From NCBI GenBank assembly GCA_021849425.1, contig JAJZSY010000010.1:23492-87491 (forward strand): DNA of 64,000 bases. Reading direction: 5' to 3'. Positions 18,113 to 25,639 of this stretch are shown in pieces (the stretch's first letter is position 1; every line of letters begins with the position of its first letter). The notes below the pieces were generated by a model. The model did not search any database and was not told the DNA's origin. It was given only the letters and a program-made list of their open reading frames with translations. Source of the DNA: Pseudomonadota bacterium. GTDB taxonomy: Bacteria > Pseudomonadota > Alphaproteobacteria > Acetobacterales > Acetobacteraceae. The translations under genes and the position numbers were made by a program.

Positions 18113-18218
18113 GCCAGCCGCACGGCGCCGTCACCGGGGAGCGATGCCGCAAGGCTGGTTGCGTCGGTGGGAACCGGAATCTGTCGCGCATTATGAACTT
18201 TCACGCGCAAATCAATAA

Positions 18219-18246
18219 TTGAACGGAAAAATTAAATGAGTATAAG
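18219..18246 (+). promoter_or_regulatory. Probable sigma-70-type promoter for the outer-membrane protein gene
   Basis: TTGAAC at 18219 and TATAAG at 18241 are separated by 16 bases within an unusually AT-rich stretch, 77 bases before the ATG at 18323. Spacing and sequence fit a housekeeping promoter. Confidence 0.45.
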
Positions 18247-18322
18247 GAATTGATCATTTTTGGTCCGGGCTTTCAAATTTCTTTGTGCAAGGCGCTGCAC
18301 GAGACGCGGGGACGGAGAGGCT

Positions 18323-19723
18323 ATGAGCAGAATTCACTTGATCTCGCGGACGATGCTCGGCGGGCTGGGTATCGCCCTCATGGTTCAGGGAGCTGCAGAT
18401 GCCGCAACGCCGGAGACCTCCGCGCGGATCCGTGAACTGAACGCAAGACTGGACCACCAGGCAGCTGTGTTGCAGCAACAGAAATCGAGCCTGGTCGCGC
18501 AGATGGACGCGATCCGCACGGAACTCGAATCGATCCGGCGTGAGCGTGCCGAACTCGCCGCGTTGAACGGCAGCGCCCCGCCGCCCACGCGCCGCCTGCC
18601 TCGCCGGCGTGTTGCGGAAGCCCCGGGCGCGCCCTCAGCGACGGCTGCCGAGCCGGCGCAAACCACGACGGCGCCGCGCGAGACGACGGCCCCGGCCGCC
18701 GAGGCCGCCGCCTCGACCCAGCGCGAACAGGCCGACGCCAACCGCAAGGCGCGGACCAACCTGGTGCTGCAAACAAACTCGTCCCTCGCCCAGTCCGGCG
18801 GGGTGCTGACGCCGAAGGGGACGCTCGTGATCGAGCCGTCGCTGCAATATTCCTATTACGATACCAATCAGGTGAACGTCAGCGGATTCACCATCGTCCC
18901 CGGCATCACCTTCGGCAATATCAACATCAACAAGGTATATGAAAATCTGCTCACCGAGCAGCTCACCCTGCGCTATGGCCTGACCGGGCGGTCGGACGTC
19001 TATGTGCGCATCCCTTTCGAGACCGGTTACAACACCACGATCACCTCACCGATCCTGGTCGGCCAGAGCGTGGGGCCGCTGACCGTCTCGGCGCACGCCT
19101 TCAACCTTGGCGATATCCAGTTCGGCGGCAGCTACCAGCTCAACCGCGGCTCGGAATCGGTGCCGACCTTCGTCGCCAACCTCAACTTCAAGACGATGAC
19201 CGGAACAAGCCCGTTCAGCGTGCCGATCTTCACGACCAACTCGCCTCAGGGAATCTACCTTCAAGGGGTGGACAAGCGACTGCCGACCGGCACCGGCTTC
19301 TACCAGCTCCAGCCGAGCCTGACGATGCTGTATCCGACGAGTCCGGTCATCCTGTTTGCCAACCTGAAATACGTCTATAATTTCGGCCGTACCGTCAGCA
19401 TCCAGAACCCCGGCGGCGGCGCGCCGGTGAAGGCGAAGCTGCAACCGGGCAATGGCATCGGCCTGTCCTTCGGCATGGGCTTCTCGCTCAACAACCGCGC
19501 CTCGTTCAGCGTCGGCTACGAGGAGGACCAGTATTTCGACGAGCAGCAGAACGGCCAGAGCATCAAGGGCACGGCGTATGACGCGGGCGCCTTCGATTTC
19601 GGGCTCGGCTACCAGATCACCCATAATGCCAGCCTCAATGTCGGGGTCAGCATCGGCGTCGGTCCCAACTCGCCTGCCGCACAGATCGTCGTCCGCCTGC
19701 CGATCAGCCTGAATATTCTCTGA
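18323..19723 (+). CDS. Secreted protein with N-terminal coiled coil and beta-barrel domain
   Basis: A 466-residue protein not matched to a named family. A signal peptide covers residues 1-28. Residues about 30-75 form a heptad-like coiled coil (RIRELNARLDHQ...), followed by a Pro/Ala/Thr-rich linker to about residue 150. From residue 155 on, alternating polar and aromatic segments suggest a transmembrane beta-barrel, and the chain ends in a strand-like RLPISLNIL. The layout, a trimerising coiled coil before an outer-membrane channel, resembles putative transporter porins of Acetobacteraceae. The start is supported by GGAGAGG 4 bases before the ATG. No operon partner is visible. Confidence 0.7.
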   Translation: MSRIHLISRTMLGGLGIALMVQGAADAATPETSARIRELNARLDHQAAVLQQQKSSLVAQMDAIRTELESIRRERAELAALNGSAPPPTRRLPRRRVAEAPGAPSATAAEPAQTTTAPRETTAPAAEAAASTQREQADANRKARTNLVLQTNSSLAQSGGVLTPKGTLVIEPSLQYSYYDTNQVNVSGFTIVPGITFGNININKVYENLLTEQLTLRYGLTGRSDVYVRIPFETGYNTTITSPILVGQSVGPLTVSAHAFNLGDIQFGGSYQLNRGSESVPTFVANLNFKTMTGTSPFSVPIFTTNSPQGIYLQGVDKRLPTGTGFYQLQPSLTMLYPTSPVILFANLKYVYNFGRTVSIQNPGGGAPVKAKLQPGNGIGLSFGMGFSLNNRASFSVGYEEDQYFDEQQNGQSIKGTAYDAGAFDFGLGYQITHNASLNVGVSIGVGPNSPAAQIVVRLPISLNIL

Positions 19724-19828
19724 GCGCCACCCCCCGAAACACGCCGGGGAATTTAAGGTCCGGGCGGAGTGAACGGCTCGCTTGACCGTGAGCGGCGAAT
19801 GGTGTTTGCTCCGCTGGTCTGCTGGCTG

Positions 19829-19839
19829 GTCCAGTGGAC
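19829..19839. promoter_or_regulatory. Candidate operator of the GntR/FCD regulator
   Basis: GTCCA-G-TGGAC, an 11-bp perfect palindrome directly before the Shine-Dalgarno sequence of the regulator gene. A related half-site TGGTC lies 14 bases upstream of it. Position suggests autoregulation of the importer operon. FadR-subfamily sites are typically short palindromes of this size. Confidence 0.45.
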
Positions 19840-19858
19840 AAGCGGGAGGATAAACGAC

Positions 19859-20632
19859 GTGCCGCAAGGCGCCTTTTCCGTGATCGGGCATCTGCCGGAT
19901 CTGCGCGACTCCGTCATGCGGCGGACGACGCGCGAGCTGGTTGCCGAAAAGATCGCCGGGCTGATCGCCGCCGGGATCGTCCGGATCGGGGATGCGCTGC
20001 CAAGCGAGCGAGATCTTGCCACTTCGTTTCAGGTCAGCCGCGAAACCGTTCGCGGCGGCATCCAGATCCTCGCGGCGCGGGGCGTGATCGAGGTATCGCA
20101 AGGCGCACGGACGCGGGTCATCAGCACCGACCTCGGCCCCATGGCGCCCGGCGTGACCGAGACCCGGCGGATCAATGAATACGATATCGAGACCGTTCAC
20201 GCGGCACGCATGCTGGTCGAGCGCGAAGTGGTCGCCGCCGCGGCGCGGGAAATCAGGCAGGACGATCTCAACTTCTTGCGCCGCTGCCTCGAGACGCAGA
20301 AATCGGCGCAGACCGACCCGGTGCGGTTCCTGATTTCCGACCGCGAATTCCACCTCGCGATCTATCGCGCCTGCGGCAATCCCGCGCTCGCCGATTTCGT
20401 CAGCGACCTCTACGCCCACATGATGGAGATCCGCCGCCGCGCGGTAGCGCAGGACCAGGCCGTGGCGCGGAGCGTCGCCGATCACGAGGCGATCCTTGAT
20501 GGGCTGGCGCGGCATGACGAGGCGGCGGTGGTCGCCGCCTTCGACGTGCATCTCGACCGGATCTACCAGACCACCCGCCACGTGATCGAGGGCGGCAGGC
20601 CGCCATCCGGCGCAGCAGGCCGGAACGACTGA
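19859..20632 (+). CDS. GntR-family regulator, FadR/FCD subfamily
   Basis: A 257-residue ligand-responsive repressor or activator. The winged helix (residues 20-90) includes ELVAEKIAGLIAAG, LPSERDLATSFQVSRETVRGGIQIL and the wing region GARTRVIS. The all-helical FCD domain (residues 100-235) shows the metal/ligand residues in ISDREFHLAIYRACGNPAL and VADHEAILDGLARHDE. GTG 19859 is chosen because GGGAGGA lies 8 bases upstream; the frame is open to 19769 but without support. It heads the operon with binding protein, ATPase and permease, and should respond to the imported compound or its metabolite. Confidence 0.88.
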   Translation: MPQGAFSVIGHLPDLRDSVMRRTTRELVAEKIAGLIAAGIVRIGDALPSERDLATSFQVSRETVRGGIQILAARGVIEVSQGARTRVISTDLGPMAPGVTETRRINEYDIETVHAARMLVEREVVAAAAREIRQDDLNFLRRCLETQKSAQTDPVRFLISDREFHLAIYRACGNPALADFVSDLYAHMMEIRRRAVAQDQAVARSVADHEAILDGLARHDEAAVVAAFDVHLDRIYQTTRHVIEGGRPPSGAAGRND

Positions 20633-20663
20633 ACCTACAGTCTCAAACAAACAGGAGGAAACC

Positions 20664-21668
20664 ATGACTGACGACATCATCATCCGCGCCAAACCTCGCC
20701 TGATCACGAGGCGAACCCTAGGCAAGCTCGCCGCGCCGACAGTCTTCGCCGCGGCGATGGCGCCGGGCCTCGCCTTCGCCAAGGGCAAGCGCCTCGCCTA
20801 CATCACCCCGGGGCTAGACCTGCCCTACTGGCGCACCCTGTCCAACGGCATCGCCGACGAGGCGAAGAAACACGGCGCCAGCTCGGTCACCTATGACAGC
20901 CACAACTCGGCGCAGACCCAGCTGACCAACGCGCAGGACGCGATCGCCAAGAATGTCGACGGCATCATCCTCTCGCCGACCGACACCTCGACCGCGCCCT
21001 CCGTTCTCGCCGCCGCCGCCCGCGCGCGCATCCCCGTCGTCATCGCCGATATCGGCACCTCGGGCGGCGAGTATCTCTCCTTCGTCATTTCCGACAACCG
21101 CAAGGGCGCCTATGGCATCGGCAAGGTGCTGGCCGCCGAACTCAAGGCGAGCGGACGCAAGCACAACACCGTCGGCCTGGTGACGATCTCGCTCGCCCGC
21201 CAGAATGGCAAGGATCGCACCGCCGGCTTCATGCAGGCGATGGACGAAGCCGGGATCAAGCGCGTCGCCCTCTCGCAGATGCAGACCTACACGGCCGATG
21301 AAACCTTCAAGTTCGTGCAGGACATGCTGACCGCGCACCCCGAGATGGACGGGCTCTTCGTCGAGACCGACGAGCCGACCATCGGCGCGCTGCGCGCGAT
21401 CCGCGCCGCCCACCGGCAGAAGACGATGAAGGTCGCCGCGTTCGACGGCATCCCCGAATTCATCAAGATGATCGAGGACGGCACCATCGTCGGCTCCGGC
21501 ATGCAGCAGCCCTACCTGTTCGGCACCGAATCGGCGAATGCGCTGTTCCAGCATTTCGCAGGCACAACCCCGCCGAAGCGGATCGAGATCCCGATCATCG
21601 TGGTGGACAAATCGAATGTCGCCAAGGAAGCGCCAATCGTCCGCAAGACGACGTTCGGCCTGAGCTGA
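20664..21668 (+). CDS. Ribose-type ABC transporter periplasmic binding protein
   Basis: A 334-residue Peripla_BP_4 protein. The N-terminus is long, with a twin-arginine-like RRTLGKL before a hydrophobic stretch ending in GLAFAKG, so Tat or Sec export is possible. Conserved features are the opening YITPGLDLPYWRTLSNGI, then DGIILSPTDTSTAPSVL and AAFDGIPEFIKMIEDG. A GGAGGAA Shine-Dalgarno sequence precedes the ATG, 31 bases after the regulator. The ligand is unknown. Confidence 0.85.
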   Translation: MTDDIIIRAKPRLITRRTLGKLAAPTVFAAAMAPGLAFAKGKRLAYITPGLDLPYWRTLSNGIADEAKKHGASSVTYDSHNSAQTQLTNAQDAIAKNVDGIILSPTDTSTAPSVLAAAARARIPVVIADIGTSGGEYLSFVISDNRKGAYGIGKVLAAELKASGRKHNTVGLVTISLARQNGKDRTAGFMQAMDEAGIKRVALSQMQTYTADETFKFVQDMLTAHPEMDGLFVETDEPTIGALRAIRAAHRQKTMKVAAFDGIPEFIKMIEDGTIVGSGMQQPYLFGTESANALFQHFAGTTPPKRIEIPIIVVDKSNVAKEAPIVRKTTFGLS

Positions 21669-21678
21669 GCCGATCGCC

Positions 21679-23580
21679 GTGGCCCTGCTCGAACTGCACG
21701 ACATCTGGAAGCGTTTCGGGGTCACCCAGGCGCTTTCCGGTGCCGCGTTCGATCTCCGCGCGGGGGAAATCCACGCTCTTGTCGGCGCCAATGGCGCCGG
21801 CAAGTCGACCCTTTCGCGGATCATCTCGGGCCATATCAGGCCCGATTCCGGAGAAATCCTGCTGAACGGGGCCCGGTTGCGGCATGCCGGCGCGCGCGAC
21901 GCCATCCGCGCCGGTATCACCATGGTGACACAGGAAACCTCGCTCGCGCCCGATCTTTCGGTGCTCGAAAATATCATGCTGCCGCGGATCGCGATGCCTG
22001 GCCGGCTCGACTGGCGCGCCCTCCGGGCGCAGGCGCGGGCGCTGATCGGCGAGATCGGCCAGAGCGACGTGCTGCGGCCCGACATGAAGGTGAGCGAGCT
22101 GAGCATCGGCCAGCGCCAGCTGGTCGAGATTCTCAAGGCGCTGGCGCTGGACAGCCGGATCATCATTTTCGACGAGCCGACCGCGGCACTGTCGCCGCAC
22201 GAGGCGGAGCAGCTGTTCGGATTGATGCGCAGCCTTGCCACGAGGGGGCACGGGCTGATTTTCGTGTCGCACCGGCTGGAGGAGATTTTCGCCGTCACCG
22301 ACCGGGTGACGGTGCTGCGCGAGGGACGGATCGTCGCCAGCGGGCTCGCGACCGAGACCATGCAGCAGGGCGAGCTAGTGCGCCTGATGGTGGGACGCGA
22401 GTTGCAGGACATCTACGACCGCGGCGGCCGCAGCCGACGGCGCACGGACGGCGCGGTGGTCTTGCGGGTCAGTCACCTGAGCTGCCCGCCGATGGTGCGG
22501 GATGTGTCCTTCGAGGTACGCGCCGGCGAGGTGCTCGGCCTTGCCGGGCTGGTCGGCGCCGGACGATCGGAAACGATCGAGACGATTTTCGGCCTGCGCC
22601 AGCCGGTCTCGGGCACGATCGAACTGGATGGCAAACCATTCCGGGCGCGCTCGCCGCGGGATGCGATAAGGGCAGGCATCGGCCTTGTACCGGAAGACCG
22701 GCGGGGCCAGGCGATCGTGCCGGATTTCTCGGTGCGCGAGAACCTGCTGCTCGCGCATCTGGGCGCGCGCTCGGCGATGACGCTGGGCTATGGCACGCGC
22801 GGCGCCGCGGTGCGCGCGCTGCTCGAACGGCTGGACCTGCCGGAGCGGCGCCTGCTCGACGCCAACATGCTCAATTTCAGCGGCGGCATGCAGCAGAAGG
22901 TGATCCTGGCGCGCGGTCTCGTGCTCGCGCCACGGCTGCTGCTGCTCGACGAGCCGACCCGCGGCGTCGATATCGGCACCCGCAGCAGCATCTACGCGAT
23001 GCTGCGCCGGATCGCCGATGAGGGTGTTGCCTGCGTCGTGGTGTCGTCGGATTTCGAGGAAGTGATCGGCGTGTCCGACCGCATCGCCGTGCTCAGCGAC
23101 GGCGTCAGCGTCGCGGAACTGCCCGCGGAGCTGATCGACATCGAAAAGCTCGGCATGTTCGCCGCACCGCGCAGTTCGGCGGAAAAGACCCATACCATGC
23201 TCGGGCAGCTGGTGGCGCGGTATGGCGGCACGGCCTACTGGATGGCCGCCGAGGGAGGGCGGCTGTTCTGCTTCGACAGGGTGGGCGACGATCCGTCGGC
23301 CGATCCCGGCTTCGTCACCGGCGGCTTCCCCGAAATCGCGGCGACTTCGATCGCCCATGCGGTGGGGGCGCCGCGCGGCGCGCTGCACCGGGCGCCTGAT
23401 GGTTCGCGCCCGACCCTGCTGGTGCCGATTTCCGGCAAGCGCGGCCACAGCCTCGGGATTGTCGGGCTGACCTTCGGGCGAGAGCCGGCGGATTTCGACG
23501 CCCCCGCGGTGACCCAACAGATTCTCGCAGCGCTCGGCGAGCGGCGGGATGCTCAAAACGAGACCAGGATCGAGGCATGA
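21679..23580 (+). CDS. Ribose-type ABC transporter ATPase (two domains) with extra C-terminal domain
   Basis: A 633-residue duplicated ATPase of the RbsA/XylG type. Domain 1 has Walker A GANGAGKST, signature LSIGQRQLVEI and Walker B IIIFDEPTAAL. Domain 2 has the degenerate P-loop GLVGAGRSETIE that is normal in this family, signature FSGGMQQKVILARGL and Walker B LLLLDEPTRGVDIGT. RbsA-type proteins end near residue 500. Here about 130 further residues follow, including a segment PTLLVPISGKRGHSLGIVGL that looks like the end of a GAF-like sensor fold. The start is GTG, 10 bases after the binding-protein stop, with only a weak ribosome site. The stop overlaps the permease start by ATGA. Confidence 0.87.
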   Translation: MALLELHDIWKRFGVTQALSGAAFDLRAGEIHALVGANGAGKSTLSRIISGHIRPDSGEILLNGARLRHAGARDAIRAGITMVTQETSLAPDLSVLENIMLPRIAMPGRLDWRALRAQARALIGEIGQSDVLRPDMKVSELSIGQRQLVEILKALALDSRIIIFDEPTAALSPHEAEQLFGLMRSLATRGHGLIFVSHRLEEIFAVTDRVTVLREGRIVASGLATETMQQGELVRLMVGRELQDIYDRGGRSRRRTDGAVVLRVSHLSCPPMVRDVSFEVRAGEVLGLAGLVGAGRSETIETIFGLRQPVSGTIELDGKPFRARSPRDAIRAGIGLVPEDRRGQAIVPDFSVRENLLLAHLGARSAMTLGYGTRGAAVRALLERLDLPERRLLDANMLNFSGGMQQKVILARGLVLAPRLLLLDEPTRGVDIGTRSSIYAMLRRIADEGVACVVVSSDFEEVIGVSDRIAVLSDGVSVAELPAELIDIEKLGMFAAPRSSAEKTHTMLGQLVARYGGTAYWMAAEGGRLFCFDRVGDDPSADPGFVTGGFPEIAATSIAHAVGAPRGALHRAPDGSRPTLLVPISGKRGHSLGIVGLTFGREPADFDAPAVTQQILAALGERRDAQNETRIEA

Positions 23581-24584
23581 CCCCCATGAACGGACCCGCC
23601 ACTTCCCTCACTGGGCAGACCGGCGCCGCACCGCGCCGCACGCTGCTCACCCTGCTTGCGACCCAGATCGAACTGCGCATGTCGCTCGTTGTCGTCGCGG
23701 TGATGGCCGTGCTGTCGCTGATCTCGCCGTATTTCCTCACCTTCAACAACATGCTGAACCTGCTGAGCCAGTCGGTCGTGGTCGGGCTGCTGGCACTCGG
23801 GCAGACGCTGGTGATCCTGATCGGCGGCATCGATCTGTCGGTGGGCTCCCTGGTGGGGGTGACGGGGATCGTGCTCGGCCTCTCGCTGCACCATGTCCCG
23901 ATGCCGGTGGCGTTCCTGTTCTGCCTTGCGGCGGGCGCCGCGGCCGGGCTGGTCAACGGCCTGATCATCACCTACGGGCGGGTGGCCGCCTTTGTCGTCA
24001 CGCTCGGAATGATGTCGGTCGGGCGCAGCCTTGCCTATGTGCTGAGCGGGGCGAATTCAATCAGCGGACTACCGGCTGGCCTCGGCGCGCTTTCGGCGGA
24101 CTCGCTGTTCGATATTCCGGTGGACTTTCTCGTGCTGATCGCGTGCTATGCGCTGTGCTGGTGGTTCCTGAACCATACCAAGGGCGGGCGGACGCTATAT
24201 GCGCTCGGCTCGAACGCCGAGGCGGCGCGGGTCGCGGGCCTGCGGATCGGGACGTGGAGCGTGCTCGCCTATGTGATTTCGGGGCTGATGAGCGGGGTGG
24301 CCGCGATATTCATGGCATCGCGAATCCTGTCCATCGACCCGATCGGCGGCCAGGGACTGGAACTCGACGCGATCGCGGCGGTGGTGATCGGCGGCGCCAG
24401 CCTGTTCGGCGGGCGCGGCTCGATCGTCGGCACCCTGTTCGGCGTGTTCGTTATGCTGTTCATCCGCAACGGGCTGAACCTGCTCAACGTGTCACCCTAC
24501 TGGCAGGGCACGGCGATCGGATCCGTGATCATCATCGCGGTTCTGGCCGAGCGGCTCCTGAGCGGCGCCCGCCGCCGCGGCTGA
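23577..24584 (+). CDS. Ribose-type ABC transporter permease (RbsC family)
   Basis: A 335-residue inner-membrane permease with eight to ten hydrophobic segments. The family signature GQTLVILIGGIDLSVGSLVGVTG lies at residues 80-105, and AAVVIGGASLFGGRGSIVGTLFG near residue 265. It is the last gene of the GntR-binding protein-ATPase-permease operon and ends 5 bases from the convergent small outer-membrane gene. Confidence 0.9.
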   Translation: MTPMNGPATSLTGQTGAAPRRTLLTLLATQIELRMSLVVVAVMAVLSLISPYFLTFNNMLNLLSQSVVVGLLALGQTLVILIGGIDLSVGSLVGVTGIVLGLSLHHVPMPVAFLFCLAAGAAAGLVNGLIITYGRVAAFVVTLGMMSVGRSLAYVLSGANSISGLPAGLGALSADSLFDIPVDFLVLIACYALCWWFLNHTKGGRTLYALGSNAEAARVAGLRIGTWSVLAYVISGLMSGVAAIFMASRILSIDPIGGQGLELDAIAAVVIGGASLFGGRGSIVGTLFGVFVMLFIRNGLNLLNVSPYWQGTAIGSVIIIAVLAERLLSGARRRG

Positions 24585-24589
24585 GCCGC

Positions 24590-25066
24590 TCAGAACCTGT
24601 AATGCAGGCCGGCTGAAATCAGGTTTTCCGACTCCATGCCGCCGGTGCGGTCTTCGGTAGCCGTGAAATAGGTGTCCTGCAAGCGGACGAACCAGGCGCT
24701 GGCGAGCGGCAGATCGACACCGAATCCGCCATCAAGCCCGTATTTGCCCCAGCCGGCCACCGCGCCGAATTTGGCGAAGACCGGGTAACCCGGGAGATAG
24801 ACAAGGCCATCGAGGCTGAATTCCGGCCCCGGCCGCACCGCCCGCTCTTCCTTGCCGGTCGTGATCAGGAACGCATCGATGCCGAACGTGGTCAGGCCAG
24901 GAACCGCATGGCGATAGCCGAGCGAGACATAGGCGGAGCCGGGAATGAAATTATACCCCGCACCGATATCGACGTTCCGAGCCTGCGCGGCGGAGCCGAA
25001 TGACACTGCCATCAGGATGCCGGCAATGCTTGCCCCGCGGCGGGCTTTCGATGCGATTGTTTTCAT
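24590..25066 (-). CDS. Small outer-membrane beta-barrel protein (hypothetical)
   Basis: 158 residues with a signal peptide (residues 1-29, cleavage after AAQA) and a mature part made of short alternating strands such as VDIGAGYNFIPGSAYVSLGY. It ends in LHYRF, a classical C-terminal phenylalanine signal for beta-barrel assembly. It resembles YfaZ/OmpW-size eight-stranded barrels but I cannot place it in a named family. No co-directional partner is close; it is transcribed towards the ABC operon from the AT-rich gap. Confidence 0.7.
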   Translation of the reverse strand: MKTIASKARRGASIAGILMAVSFGSAAQARNVDIGAGYNFIPGSAYVSLGYRHAVPGLTTFGIDAFLITTGKEERAVRPGPEFSLDGLVYLPGYPVFAKFGAVAGWGKYGLDGGFGVDLPLASAWFVRLQDTYFTATEDRTGGMESENLISAGLHYRF

Positions 25067-25639
25067 TATGAGTTTGGCACCTCCCGAGCCTGACCGCTAT
25101 GCCACCGTACACAGCCGCGATCCGCGGCCTGCGCCGTGCGAGCGGTTCGTTGAGCAGCGTAGCCTTCGCGACAGGCTCAATCAAGCGACCGGTGCCGCGT
25201 TCGGGAACAGCGTAGAAGGATCGGACGGTCGTCTTATCCGGAAAGACTACGCATTGTTATTTGCATGAACGAATACTGCCAATGAGTCGTTCTGCGAGGC
25301 ACGCATTGCGATTAGGTAAATTTTTTGCTAACAAAATAGTCAATTGCTTTTTTGAGAAATTGTTTCGGAGGAAGTATTTTTTTGATGCATAATTCTCAAA
25401 ATTATCAATTTGATTTTTCGTTTGTACTTATGTGGTGCGCCGATGGCAAAACCCGCTAAACTCGTCATTAACAATTCTGATATAATGATTTTGTGGCGGC
25501 GGCAGGCCCGTCGATGTTTTGCAAGCCGGCAGATTTTACCGGATCATTTTCGAAGCCTTCCTGATTTGTCACCGTTCAAGAATGCCATGCATGTAATCGT
25601 CCGGGCCGAACGCTTACCCAACGATGCGCCTGTACGGCG
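25067..25639. other. 573-bp gap with a strongly AT-rich core
   Basis: No convincing gene. Positions about 25250-25500 are far richer in A and T than the rest of the window, with runs such as TTTTTT at 25321 and 25378. GGAGGAAG at 25367 precedes a 24-codon reading frame (ATG 25385 to TAA 25459) by a slightly long spacer; it may be a leader peptide or chance. Promoters for the small beta-barrel gene (minus) and the GGDEF/EAL module (plus) should lie here. Confidence 0.5.

Noticed and set aside
19730..19750. Hairpin-like CCCCG ... CGGGG after the coiled-coil outer-membrane gene
   Set aside because: Five-base stem only and no T-run; too weak to call a terminator.
25436..25465. Sequence GATGGCAAAACCC resembling part of a cyclic-di-GMP (GEMM) riboswitch upstream of the GGDEF/EAL gene
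   Set aside because: The other conserved element (GACGCAAAG-like) and the paired stems are missing, so this is probably chance.
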